64,000 bases of DNA from Melieria omissa (lineage: Eukaryota; Arthropoda; Insecta; Diptera; Ulidiidae): contig OZ020269.1 of NCBI GenBank assembly GCA_963971225.1, positions 12,486,701 through 12,550,700 of the forward strand, read 5' to 3'. Positions 11,445-23,229 of this stretch are shown here, one piece after another (the first letter of the stretch is position 1; each line of letters begins with the position of its first letter). The translations under genes were made by a program, and so were the position numbers. The notes under the pieces were generated by a model. It saw nothing but the letters and a program-made list of their open reading frames with translations. It was not told the DNA's origin and made no database searches.

Positions 11445-12307
11445 TCAGCAGGAGCATTTGCTTTTCGGTTCCGTGATTGTTTCTTCAGCGGAATTGTTCA
11501 GATTGAATTTTTCACTATCGGCCAAATCGGCGGCACTTATCAGTTTGTCGTTGAGTAGAATCTGCATATAAAAAATATTTTAAAAATGCCATATAGTAGA
11601 TGGTGTGGAGAGAATTTCAATAAACTGAAACTGACCTTATTTACTAACGCCCTCGCTGCCTCATCGATATTGATGTTCTCCTTCGCTGATGTTTCGTACC
11701 AGCCGGCGAAGCCATTCTCTCGCACGTACTCATCCATTTTCTCGGGTGACGTCACAAGTCCTTGTTTCTCCTGATCGCACTATTTTAAGGAGGAATTTCA
11801 ACAAATTAATGCCATAGGTTAAAAAAGATTTTAAACATTAGTATGAAGCATAAAATAAATTTAGATCATAGCTAAAAATACGAAATTATGTTTCATTCCG
11901 TCACTCACCTTATTAGCTAACAGTATGCAAGGAATCGGACTACCATCTGGCAGTTGCACTTTCGAGTCCAGATCTTCTTTCCACTTGCTCACACAGTCGA
12001 ATGTGCCGCTGCGCGTCACATCGAACACAATGAAGGCGCCAACGGCTTCCTTATAGTAGACGCGCGTCATATTGCCGAAGCGCTCCTGACCCGCAATATC
12101 CCACAGCTGCAGGCGCACAGTGGTGTTGGAGTCCCAGTGCAGCACCTTCAGCGCAAAATCAACGCCAATTGTGGCTCGATAATTTTGGCTGAAGAACTGA
12201 TGAACGTAACGCTTGATGAAGGACGTCTTCCCGGTGCCGAGCTCGCCAATGACTAGAATTTTGTAGAGATGCTCACGTTTTTCCGTATTGGCAGAGGTCA
12301 TGATTGT
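11445..12307 (-). CDS. ltd: Rab32-family small GTPase (lightoid), common core exons
   Basis: Exons 12307-11909, 11779-11636 and 11561-11445 join in phase 0. From the ATG at 12301 they encode a 216-residue Rab. Visible motifs are P-loop GELGTGKTS, effector YRATIGVDF, switch II WDIAGQERFG (Ile instead of Thr is the Rab32/38 hallmark), NKCD formed across the first junction, and ETSAKEN. The C-terminus KCSC carries the prenylation cysteines. Rab32 directs traffic to lysosome-related organelles; in flies lightoid is needed for eye pigment granules and autophagy. An acceptor (TTTGCAG) lies 6 bases upstream of the ATG, so the ATG serves short transcripts while an upstream coding exon can read straight in. 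Confidence 0.95.
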
Positions 12308-13037
12308 CTGCAAAGGCCAAGGCAGATATAAAGTGTGAGATACATGTTTTTAATATTTAAAATGTTAGTCGAAAAATCTTTTTCTTTCTCTTTTTTTTTT
12401 ACTTTGATCTGCAATTAATAAGTCCCCAAAGCGGAAATCACCAATGAGCAGATAAGCAGTGAGCACTTTTAAATCAAGTGCCCAGTTGCCTACAATATCG
12501 AGCGGTGTTATGTTACTCTTTTAAAAGTGTCTGGGCCCTTTGAGTCGTTGTTGCAACTGCTCAACAGTTCATTAACTCATCAGCCTTACGCACCTCTGTC
12601 TAGTGTACACTTTTGTCGTGGCCAAGAAGCGTCAAGTCGTCAAATATGCAGTAAGCAGTAAGCGGAAAGCTCAAAAGCCAGAACGACACCAAGTCGGCTT
12701 TGCCTAAGACATTCAACTCAATGACAGCCCCACCAATAGCTCAGCCACAAATCACACAAATACTCGGCGCTGGCATTACGTGCACCACACACTACATTAC
12801 ACGGCAGAGGTAGCCGGCACTTGTAGGGCTTCGGCACAGCGCAAAAGAAAACAGATTTCATATCAACAGTTGCAATGTCAATAAGTAAAACTTGCATATG
12901 ATTTTGCTGACTTAAAAACAGAATACACGAAATAAGCCATAGATCTCCGCTGTCCGCTTGGACGGCGCCTAATCGGCAGTTAAGCCCCCGTAATCCTTGG
13001 CGACGTGTTGATAAATCGCGCATTTGTGCCTTCTTAC

Positions 13038-15359
13038 CGGTTCCATTTCTTCATCCATGGTCAGGTCGCCAAAAGCCGGCATCGGATTGTCGCCCGAATC
13101 GTATTCGGAGTCCACGGAGTACTCGCTGACGACTGTCTGGTAGCGCAGAGCTTCGCGTCGCTGCTGCGCGTGGCTATAGTCCTCGTGGAGCGTTGGCTGT
13201 GCCACGTACGGTATGCGTCGGCGACTGGATTCGCTGATGGGGCTCTGCGAATCGGAGCTCCTATTCGAATCGAATGAATTATGCTCGCGCTGAAGCTGGT
13301 CCGTATCGTAGGAAGTGGTCGGTGGTCTCACTGCGCTGCCCACAGCAAAATGCACCTGCGTGTCGTCCTTGAGTACCTCTTCGGTCTCGTCTGGTTCGTC
13401 GCTGAAGCGTAATGCGTGTCCTGCAATGCCCGGATTCTCTATGTTGTTGTTGTTACGTGCAAAGTATTCGCCGCGTTGTGCACTTTCCGCCGAGGAGACA
13501 AACTCGTCCGCGCCGCTGCTGTTCGCTGTGGCAACTGATTCGCCGACACCGAGCTGTGAAGCTGCTGACTTTTCCGGTATGCTGATGGTCGATGATGGGT
13601 GACGGTGTGCGGGCGATCGGATTTCCCGCGTGGCGCTGTCGCCGACGCTGTGCGGTATAGGCGGTGGCGGATAGGAGGGTGGCTGCCACGGATCACTCGA
13701 TGCGTTCGATATCAGCGACAGTGGTTGCTCGAATGACAGCGCCGCTGCTGTCGTTGCTCGCGCACGCAGTGGCGACTGAGATGCGTGAGAGCCCAACTGA
13801 AACTGTAGCTGCAACTGTGCTACAGTGTCTGTTGCCGCTTCAGTGGCGGCTTCAGTGGGAGTTGTTGTGATTGTTGGCGCTGGTGCTGCCGTTGGAGTTG
13901 TTGGTGGTGCCGGTGTCGCGTTACCACCGCCGCTCGTAGCCGTTACTGGTTTGGGAAAACGATGACCGCGTTGCAGAGCGCCTGGCGGATTTTGCATTAA
14001 TTCCGTTTCGCGTTTGCTGCTAGTGGCGGCTGTTGTGGCAGTGTTGGCCGCTGTTGTGCGCTGCCGTTTGGTTGTTGTTAGCGCTGCTACCTTACCGACG
14101 GCACCAAAGGTGGCGCGTTTCGCTATCGAGGGAGAGGTGAGTGTGGCTGCGCTGCGCGTACTGAGTTTGCGTATTGTGCCGGTGCTGGTCGGCAGCTGAC
14201 TGGATGACTTGCTGGGGTTGGGGCTGCTGCTGGTGGTTGTGGTTGTGGTTGTGGTGGCGGCACGACTCGGTTTGGCGGGCGCTCTTTCGCGTGGCGGCGT
14301 ATCGCGCGTACTCTGGGTGATAACGAACTTCTCCTCGGTAGGTGTTGTCGTTGGTGTTGGTGTTTTTTGTACTGCGGCAGCGTTTGTTTCCGTTGGAGCG
14401 GCACTGCTGCCGCTGCTGGGCTTCTTGGTTTTGAGTTTTTTCTTCTTGATTGTGGTTGTCGTTGTCTTGGTTGAGTCAAGCGTGGCGCTCCTGGCGGGGG
14501 ATGTATGGGGCGATGTATGCGGCGACGGCTTCTCCACCGAGATTGAAACGAACTCGGTTTCGGTAGTCTTTGTGGTATCCTCAATGGGTGTCAGATAGTC
14601 CGTTTCGCTGGGTGACGCACCGGTGCTTGTGATCTGTTCTGTCTTGCGACTGCTCACAGTGATCTGCACCTTACGTATGCGCTCCTGCGTTGGCGAGTTC
14701 TGAGCTGCAGGAACAGTTGGGTCCTTTGTTGTTTCCGCATCAGCCGATTCAAGCGGTATGGGACACTCGGCGACTGGCGACTCCGCAGCAGTTGGAGATT
14801 CTTCCTGGCTACCCGACACTACGCCAACATCCTCCTCGTCGTCAACGCTCTTCTTCGAGCTCGATTTGGATTTCTTGAGACTGCCCAACAGAAAACGACG
14901 TGTGAGCTTACTTTTCTTCTTAGGTTTGGCCTCAGGCGACGAGTGTGTGTGCGACTCTGGCGTTTCCTCGCCACCGCTCGATATCACAGCTTCGGCTGTC
15001 AACTGTGGCGCCGATGACGGATCCTTTACGGTCGGTGCTGAAGTGGAAGTGGATGCGGTTGTGGTCGTTCCTGTTGTTGTTGATGTAGTTGTGGCTGTTG
15101 CCACTGCTGTGGGCTGCTTCTTTTTGGTGGCTTTCGATAGCTTGCGAAATGCAGAGGTGAAACGTGAACGTGCCTTCGCCTTAGGACGTGTTTCCGGATC
15201 CGATTGTATACCTTCGCGACTGCTGACGTGTGCCAATGGTGTGGCCGCTAATGTGGCTGTGTTCGGTATGCTGCTATGAAGTGATGTGGGTCCAGCTTTT
15301 GCTAAGTCCGAATTATCCTCATCGGTGTTAACTGATTGATGTGAATCAACGTTTTGCAT
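13038..15359 (-). CDS. ltd: Alternative 774-codon N-terminal exon of Rab32/lightoid
   Basis: An open frame runs from ATG at 15359 to a donor CCG|GTAAGA at 13038, ending in phase 0. The next downstream acceptor, at 12307, is also phase 0 and leads into the Rab core, giving a predicted protein of about 993 residues. The exon is low in complexity: Thr/Ser/Pro/Ala-rich with basic clusters (FRKLSKATKKK, KKKSKLTRRF), long Thr runs and acidic ends, and no folded domain that I recognise. Unspliced, the frame would stop shortly after the donor. Long-N-terminus isoforms are known for Drosophila lightoid; that this exon is their counterpart is inference from splice signals and position. Confidence 0.8.
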
Positions 15360-17692
15360 ATTATTATAGACTTTCACTCGCAGCAAAGGAAAATGGATCA
15401 AAAGGCGCAAGACAACGATATATTTTTTTAACTCCGTTGACTAATTTAATTCCTTTTAGATGTTTAATTTGCACAACAAAATTCTACATGCAACACATTG
15501 CCAACGACATAGCGTGGCTGTGACTCGCAGCCAGCTGTAACACTGTTTAATTAAATTTTTTCACCGTCACAACAAAGCAGCGATTTTCACTCGGCGCAGT
15601 TGTAGGGTTTCCCGATGGAAATTTCGCTATTTCCAACACTATTTGAAAAAGTTGCTGCTGCTGCCCCATAACACACTGTAATCCACAGGCGTATCCTCTT
15701 GCCACACTCCGGCAAATGTCCTTAAAAGCCGCTTTGTAGATGCATCCTTTCACATGGCCACTCCAACAATTTCAGTTCAGCTTCGTTCCAGCGCAATCTC
15801 AGCCAGCCACCACGCGAATTCGTACTGAAAATTGTCGCGTTGTTTTGTAGGCTTTTATAAATTTTGTAAAAGTTTGCCAGACCAGCGGCGCAAACCAACC
15901 GCAAAGTGGTGGTGCCGGCGCTGTCGGTGCTGCTGGTGGGGATGGCAAACAAAACCAACTAATTCAACAACGCCAAAAAGCAGACGGTTTTGCATTACAA
16001 CAGCCGCCAGCCCCACCGACTATCTGTCTGTCTATCTGCCCAACTATTGCAACTATGTAGTTGCTGACTTGCGGGCTGACTGGCTGGTTGGTCTGAGGGA
16101 CGGACACCTCATAATTGAGCACAACTTGAGGTGAAATGGAAATTTGAGTTCGACTCATGTGGTTGCTGCACCTGCCCACACCGCCCGCCACCAGCTCTCA
16201 TGGTGCACATTCTAGCGGCGCAAAGTGTTGCAAGCGACGCGTCGACGCGCAGCCAACCAATGTGCAATGCAATTGGCTCAAACATTGAGCTGGCGCTCAG
16301 CAGCGCTCTGTGCGTCGGCTCGAGGGTTGATCGCGCCTTGCCATTGGAGGAGACTGGAAGGAAAGGCCTTCAGTCTGCTCGCGTGCCTATCAAACGATTC
16401 CATTCAAATTGTTATCGCCGAAAGTGACATGAAGTCATGCTGTTTGAAATGCCGCCCAAAACATATTTTACTTGTAGCTGTTGAAGTGCGTTCCTTGTGT
16501 TGCTCGTGTCAGCAGTCGACATTAATATAGATTTGATTAAAAACTAATTCACTATTATAATAATGCACATTCATATTTGCGTTGTTGTTGTTGCAGTAGT
16601 AAATTGGCGTCGAACCTTGACGATCGCATTACGAACACGAGTAGCAAATATTGTAATCGAAGTGCGGCCAAAGCCAAAGCATTCAATCGCATTGAATTCT
16701 AATTGATGTTGCAACATAATTCAACAATGACGGTAAACTGCTGCGTAGCAATCAGTCAGTCGACATTTTCGATTTACTTATCACTGGCCATGGTCGAACT
16801 GGGGTGTTAGAGGCCTCACTGGTGCGGCCAATATGCAAGCGGGAGTGCTTGGCCACGTGGAAGTTGGCTGTGAGTGCAACTTCGAACAGCTAAGAGCCGT
16901 CAGCCGTCCAGTAGCGGTTAGCACTTAATCACTGACGCGGCAAATGCGTGTACAGCGCCAACGCTTCTATGGCTTCCGTTGAGCTGGGCGCAGGGACCAT
17001 AAACAACGATTGAGAGACGAGTTTTTGATCAAAAAATGAAATAAAAATAATAATAAAATCGAATGCATTTTATGAAATATTATAGTAAATGTTACATCAC
17101 ACTTGCAGACCAATTCGAGACCAAAAGATGTGTGCAACATCTTTCAGTTGAGAAGCAATAGAAGGATTTACATTGGGATTGGGTTACAAATATTTTGAAC
17201 ATCCAATAAATCGTAAAAAGTTTAACAATGTCTAATAATAGACTTTTTAAAAACGACATTTTCAAACGCAATCATCGCATTCAAGCATCTCCTTATTTAT
17301 GATTTCAAAATATTAAAAGTTTTTTCAGTAAAACTAATTTGAGAATTTAGTGCCAAGAAGTTCACAAGAACTTCGCAATCATCGCATTCAAGCAATCATC
17401 GCATTCAAGCATCTTTTAATTTAAGATTTCGAAATATCAAAACATTTCTCAATAAAGCAATTTGAGAATTAAGTCCCAAGAAATTCACAAGAAGTGGTTA
17501 AATTTATAAAAACTTTCCTAAATAATAGGAAATTTCACAATTAAGCAACTATCTTTGGTAATTGTAAAAATAAAGGAATTTAAATAAAAACACAACATAA
17601 TTCATAACATTTCTCAACAATTTTACTTACTTCTTCTTACTTTTTGTTCGACTTAGTTAACTTAGTTCAGATTTAACTTTTTTAATATTGGG
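15360..17692. other. Upstream region of the long Rab32 exon; no gene recognised
   Basis: 15.4-16.5 kb is relatively GC-rich and may include 5' UTR or promoter of the long isoform. 16.5-17.7 kb is AT-rich. ORFs present lack recognisable domains and codon character. Confidence 0.35.
17268..17515 (+). repeat. Tandem duplication of about 124 bp
   Basis: The phrase GCAATCATCGCATTCAAGCA occurs at 17268, 17375 (short copy) and 17392. The sequence following 17268 and 17392 stays parallel through CAAGAA.TTCACAAGAA. This is an old local duplication with a small extra repeat at the junction. Confidence 0.7.
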
Positions 17693-17700
17693 AAACTGGG

Positions 17701-17850
17701 CAGTGGCGGATTCAGGGGGTGTTTTGGGGGTTGAAACCTCCCCCCCGAAATATTTGGAGCGACGTTAAAACTACATACAAGTTAAAAGGCATTTTATGAA
17801 CATTAAAGAATTACTTTTTGAAACCCCCCTGAAATATTTTTCTGAATTGG
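17701..17850 (+). mobile_element. Copy of the CAGTGGCGGATTCA hAT MITE, right end lost
   Basis: It starts with the same TIR as the copies at 5405 and (reversed) 25929 and shares the internal phrase ATTAAAGAATTACTTTTTGA. It ends at TCTGAATTGGG, without the CCGCC..CTG terminus, so the right end is truncated. Confidence 0.75.
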
Positions 17851-18194
17851 GCAATTTTATTCAAATAACCTTAAAGAACTACTTGTGAAGTCAAAGTCAA
17901 CTTTTTCACCAAATGATCCTTTCAACTCAAAAAAGAGATCGAGATCAACAGAATTTAAGACATCTGAAGTTTTGTTTAAACGTTATTAGTAGTGTCCGAC
18001 CGAATATTCGGTTTCAGTTTCGGCCCAACAGTGCCAGAACGGCCGAAACGAAACTTTCTAGAATATTTTTTACGTTTTATTGTGTAGCGAGTGAACAGTT
18101 AGTTAGTGCAGCCGAGCAGATATATAGTGAAAAGATGAGAAGAAATATCTAGATGCCACTAAAGTAAATAAACTAAGTTTTTTAGAATATAATA

Positions 18195-18454
18195 CAGGTC
18201 TCCCTCGTATAACGCGGTGGTTACGTTCCAGGAAAATTCCGCGTTGTGCGATTCGCTTTATAGAAGACTTAACTTTCATATAAATTTTAGGGTTATGTTC
18301 CAATAAGCTTTTTCCAAAATAAAATAGGTACTAAATTAAAGATGGTTTTACATTCCAACTCAAAATCAAAATTCATACTTTATTTAAAAAATTAAAAAAC
18401 ATAATGAAAAAAACTGTTTTGTTAAATCGCGTTGCAGAAGTACCGCGAGACCTG
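18195..18454. mobile_element. pogo/Tigger-like MITE
   Basis: It starts CAGGTCTCCCTCGTATAACG and ends CCGCGAGACCTG, flanked by TA on both sides. The left end continues GGTTACGTTCCAG, strikingly like the Tigger family terminus (CCTCGT..CGCGG..TTACGTTCC). It is 260 bp with no transposase. Confidence 0.75.
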
Positions 18455-18468
18455 TATTAAATTATATA

Positions 18469-18808
18469 ATTTAATAATAATAATAATAATTGATTGGCAC
18501 GACAGCCCGCTTACGCGAGACTAAGGCCTAGCTTCCCGCAACCACCCGTGTTGTGCGTGTGAATTTTGTACGCGGGTGGAAGGGACCTACAGTTTTATGC
18601 CGGTTCCGAACGACAGGTTGGGAGCTTTTTCATAGGCAATTTTTACTCTCAGAGGTTTGCCATTTCCAGCTGAGAGAACAGCCACCAACAGAGAAAACGA
18701 GTTTCCCGTTATTTTTTTTAGGTGTTACTACATGCAGTATTCGATCTTGCGTCGCTCTGCATGCGACTCGTTGGATCGCGCACTAACCAACTGAGCCACG
18801 GCGGCTGC
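18469..18808 (-). mobile_element. tRNA-derived SINE
   Basis: Read on the minus strand, the head at 18808 carries a pol III A box (TGGCTCAGTTGG) and, about 50 bases on, a B-box-like GATCGAATAC. The 3' end runs into an (ATT)n tail at 18470-18490. Direct repeats TAAATTATATA (18458-18468 and 18809-18819) flank it, as expected for LINE-mediated retroposition. The tail phrase reappears at 33598-33657. Confidence 0.85.
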
Positions 18809-19354
18809 TAAATTATATAGTTTTGAATATTAGCGAGTAAGGTAGGAAAGGGCAATTTTTTATATTTATGTTGTCAAAAACTGAATGAATTGTTATTAAG
18901 AAGTATTTATTTATTTATGTTATATTTGTTCTTTATTTACTTAAGTAAAATTCGTTTGTTAAAAAATGGTGACAATGGCATCAAGCATCAAAGATGCGGC
19001 GACTTCTATTTTAACTAGAAAGTTTCGGTTTTGGCCGAATATTGAAAAAAAAGAAATTTGGTTTTGGTTTCGGCCCAAAAAAGTGGTTTCGGTCGGACAC
19101 TAGTTATTAGTTATAACTAATGTTGTTCCTTATTTATACAAATTAGAACAAATAAATGTCGTCAGCTTACAATTTCAAAATTTTAATAATAACTTTTAAT
19201 TACAAAAAATTAATAATTAAACTCTGTAAGAAAGTTTCCATATTTAAAAACTTAAATAAAAACTGCTTGAAACAATTTTGTTCATACAAAACGAGCCCAA
19301 CTGGAGCCAAGCTAAGTTGCACAAAAATAAGATTTCTTGCAGTATTCAGTAATA

Positions 19355-19492
19355 TTTTTTAATTATTTTCTTAAATTTTTCTCAACTTCAATTCAATATT
19401 TAATAGTTGAATTTCACTGCCGTGTTTTAATTATTTTCTTAAATTTGTCTCAACTTCAATTCAACATTTAATAGTTGAATCCCACTGCCGTT
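19355..19492 (+). repeat. 68-bp tandem duplication
   Basis: Two adjacent near-identical copies contain AATTATTTTCTTAAAT, CTCAACTTCAATTCAA and AATAGTTGAAT, offset by 68 bases (19361 and 19429). Confidence 0.8.
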
Positions 19493-19499
19493 TACGCTT

Positions 19500-21430
19500 G
19501 AAATCATTCACACTTTGCTCCATGCAGCAGTGGGTCAATGAATCGTTACAAGTTTGCAGTTACTAAAGCAATGCGAAAATTATTATTAGATGTGGTTAGC
19601 AATAACCACATTGAAATATCAAGTTACGGCAATTATTTCTTCAATTTTTCTCCTGCAAAGTTATGAATTGTATGAATATTATGAAATTTCTTTGACTTTA
19701 AAACCCTGCTGCAATGTGCAGTTAATGAGAGCAGTGGACATTATTAAGCCATAAAAGTAAGCCGGCCTCAATACAAAACTTTACTAATAAAATTTTACTA
19801 CCCACTCAACTACTTAACTAAACTTCTGTAAGCAAATTCTCTAGGATGTGAATTTCTCTTTGTTTTCTCTGCTTTTTGTAGACACACAGAAAAACGCCGG
19901 CAAACAGAAAGCAGTGAATTGAGGTCTTGCATCACGGCGCTCGTTGGCAATACTCGAGCATTAAAAGTTTACGCATAAACATGCCAAGTATGAGTGGTGG
20001 CACACAAGGAGTAAGTACGTGCGCCATGCCGTCAGTCAACGGAGCACATTAAATATTTAGTGAAAAGGTGTGTGTGTGTATGTGGAGGAGAAATGCTAAA
20101 TCGGCGGGAATCTTTTTTGCCAACGAGTTGAAGTCATGGTGCAGCACATATCCGGGGGCAAGGATGGAGCGGAGCATTGCTTGCCCTGGAAGTGGCCCAG
20201 TTCTGAGTGTAGTGAATGCATGAAGCATGCCTATCATGCCGATGGCCATCTACAGATTGGCACCAGCGCCGCTAAATTGATGCCTTTACGCTTTTACCTA
20301 CAACTCCTCGCGCAGCCCTTTGTGGCAGGTGCAATGTGCACGGAAGGAGGTGAGTGGGTGCACGGCGTGCAAAGTGTACAAAGAAACAATATGTTGAAGA
20401 ATTGCGTTTCCCTTAGAACACCCACCGGCACCGAATACCAGTTGGTAATTATATTTGACCTCATTTCGCATTTCACTCGAGGGTTGTGCTGCTGCTTACA
20501 AAAAAAACAAATGGAAAATACAAAAACTATTACACTGCTGGTTATTTTGTTTTATTGCCCACAATTTTATTGCGCAATTGTGGCCGGCATGCTGCCGTCA
20601 TTCGTGTTGGCTATAACGCAAATGGCTTTGGTGAAACTGTAAAATTCATTTGCACCATGAAAATAGTGCAAGCGGCATTTCAGTGCCGGGTGAAGTAGCC
20701 GTTTTGGCCCACTACTGTGGCTATGAGTTTCGTGCGCTGAGGCTGAACAATGGAATGCAGTGTGGAATATGCAAATAGTGCGACGGTAAAGTGTTTTTAT
20801 TTGCTCGCTCGCACACTGACTTACACATGCAGATTGGGAAGATTTTGCGGAGCCAATCACCGCCCATGAAATAAATCAATATAGTGCACAGCTTAGCGCT
20901 GCACTCGCATCTTTGGTGCTTATTATTCAGTGCTTGTTGTTAGCAAAGGCGATAAGCTTAATGAGAGCAAATGCGAGTCATTCGTCAATATGCGCCAAAA
21001 CAAAAAATCTATTTAACTAATTACCTACTAAGACACATGCAGCCTTCGAAATATAATGAATTTTAATTGCGGTCGACATGGTGCGAAGTTTGAAAATACG
21101 CATTTCGTACGCACAAGTAATGACAGCACATTGTTTTCGACTTCGAATTGAAAAAGTTACTCTATTGGAACGAGCGCAGACACAGAAAACGACAACAGCT
21201 AAATACTGGCAACATTCTGAATTTGTTACTGTACCATTAAGTAATATTAAGTAAGCCTAAGCAAGATTAGGACAGAATAGCTTATGTTAGGTTAGGTCAG
21301 GTTTTGATTAAGTTAGGCTAGGTTATGTATTAGTGAGGTGGAGAGTGCCCTATAGGCTTGTACCATATTATTTGTAAATTATTCAACTGTTCCTATCCTA
21401 TTCAGCTTATTTTCTGTCCCGTTTTCTATT
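19500..21430. other. Intergenic or intronic DNA, no gene recognised
   Basis: Unique-looking DNA without splice-consistent coding segments. The longest ORF (20136-20642, plus) has no domain. Short TTAGGTTAGGT words near 21285 resemble LINE 3' tails. Confidence 0.4.
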
Positions 21431-21433
21431 ATA

Positions 21434-21930
21434 CCAGGTGTATGCATAAGTCCTTGCCGGTTTTACTGAGAAGCGTTGCTATCGTATTGTCCGCTGCGGA
21501 TGCATTTGACACTATGTCAGTTTTGTTTATCTAACATTAACCTACGAACACACACGAGTTCAGTCTGCTGAACAACAGCGTGTCGTTTAGTGATCATGTC
21601 GACGTTTGTGCCTGAAAGAGAGCATTTGCGGCACGCCTTACTTTTCTTGTTTAACCAAAATAAAAAGGCTGCGGAAAGTCATCGATTGCTGGTAGAAACA
21701 TATGGTGTACACGCCCCATCTATCAGAACATGTTAAACATGGTTTCGACAGTTTAAAAGTGGCGGTTTTGATGTCAAAGATGGCGCGCGCTCTGGAAGAC
21801 CACAAAAGTGCGAAGATGAGGAATTGCAGGCGTTACTGGATGAAGACCCGACTCAAACTCAACAGCAATTGGCAACAGCATTAAATGTGTCACAAGAAAC
21901 GATTAGTAGACGTTTACAAGCAATGGGGAA
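21434..21930 (+). pseudogene. 5' fragment of a mariner element with transposase N-terminus
   Basis: A mariner-type terminus (CCAGGTGTATGCATAAGTCC) follows TA at 21432-21433. The transposase frame starts at ATG 21596 and reads the N-terminal helix-turn-helix region, including GARSGRPQK and ALNVSQETISRRL. A TAA interrupts the frame near 21733, and the copy ends near 21930 before any catalytic DDD residues. It is a dead 5' fragment. Confidence 0.8.
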
Positions 21931-22421
21931 GGAAAAAAAACCGGCAAAAACGTATGCATACGTAAGGTACGTAAAACCTTTCTGGTCTATCTGAGCATAT
22001 CGACTTACTCTCAAAGAAATTAAGCTTTTTGGAGGCAAAGTACACAATCAGGTATATGCCTGTGATTAAAACACTTTCTACACTCTTCTTCTTCATATTG
22101 ATCCATCATTGTTAATGCTTTTCTGTAACACCATATTTCTTATTTTCTTGCTCTACTTATTATCTCTAAAGGAATGGTGTCTCTGGGCCCTTGAGGCCTC
22201 TGGACCCTTTCATAAACTTACGGATGTAGCCAATGCACACCATAACCAAATGGCTCCCAAAAGATTATATCAGGATCTAAAAGGAACCTAAGAGATAAGG
22301 AATGATACCAAAATTCAAATCAAACAGCTTTGCAATGAGCTAAACAGTCTCTGAGGGCGAGAGCAATTGTACAAAACTCTTTTATTACCTAACCTAACCA
22401 AACCTAATCAACCCTACTTAA

Positions 22422-22615
22422 CACTTTCGTGTCCGATCACGTATTTTAACGTTTTATGCCTAACAAACCTAGGAGCCATTCACGTATTTTTACGTTATTA
22501 AAAATTGTTTCGGTAAGATAAATAAATTAAAAATAGCGGCCCCAACGCAACGGCATACGTAAACAAAGCGGCAATAGGTTTTAGTTTAACTGCACAGAGA
22601 GCGGACACGAAAGTG
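22422..22615. mobile_element. piggyBac-type MITE
   Basis: Perfect 14-bp inverted termini CACTTTCGTGTCCG / CGGACACGAAAGTG are flanked by TTAA on both sides (22418-22421, 22616-22619). The 194-bp body holds repeated CACGTATTTT..ACGTT motifs and no ORF. Confidence 0.85.
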
Positions 22616-22659
22616 TTAACATAATTCGATTCATCATACCAAGTAATATGCAAAATATC

Positions 22660-23228
22660 ATATTTTATTTTATTTTATTTTATTTTATTTTCATTTTTTT
22701 TATTATATTTTATTTTATTTTACTTTATTTTATTTTATTTTATTTTATTTTATTTTATTTTATTTTATTTCATTTTAATTTATTTTATTTTATTTTATTT
22801 TATTTTATTTTATTTTATTTTAATTTATTTTATTTTATATTATTTTATTTTATTTTATTTTATTTTATTTTATTTTATTTTATTTTATTTTATTTTATTT
22901 AACTTATTTTATTGTATTTTTATTTAGTTTATGTTATTTTATTTTATTTTATTTTATTTTATTTTATTATGTTATTTTATATTTTATTTTATTTTATTTT
23001 TATTTTATTTTATTTTATTTTATTTTATTTTATTTTATTTTATTTTATTTTATTTTATTTTATTTTATTTTATTTCATTTCATTTCATTTCATTTTACTT
23101 TATTTTATTTTATTTTATTTTATTTTATTTTATTTTATTTTATTTTATTTTATTTTATTTTATTTTATTTTATTTTATTTTATTTTATTTTATTTTATTT
23201 TATTTTATTTTATTTTATTTTTATTTTA
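22660..23228 (+). repeat. ATTTT pentanucleotide satellite array
   Basis: About 570 bp of (ATTTT)n, with scattered substitutions in the first half and an almost perfect run after about 23100. The long ORFs of Phe/Ile/Leu/Tyr through it are repeat artefacts. Confidence 0.95.
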
Positions 23229-23229
23229 A

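Larger units (their letters stand above)
17990..19102. mobile_element. hAT-type non-autonomous element with two nested insertions
   Basis: Terminal inverted repeats TAGTGTCCGACCGAA / TTCGGTCGGACACTA are flanked by perfect 8-bp duplications GTTATTAG (17982-17989 and 19103-19110). The subterminal DNA is rich in TTTCGGCC and TTCGG repeats. No transposase is visible. A Tigger-like MITE and a SINE are inserted in it. Confidence 0.85.

Noticed and set aside
15360..15410. Upstream extension of the long Rab32 exon to 15410
   Set aside because: The codon there is TTG; the first ATG in frame is at 15359. The same reasoning moved the MIF4G start to 4437 and the TCF start to 40688.
20136..20642. 168-codon plus-strand ORF
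   Set aside because: No domain, no splice context, unusual composition; it looks like chance.
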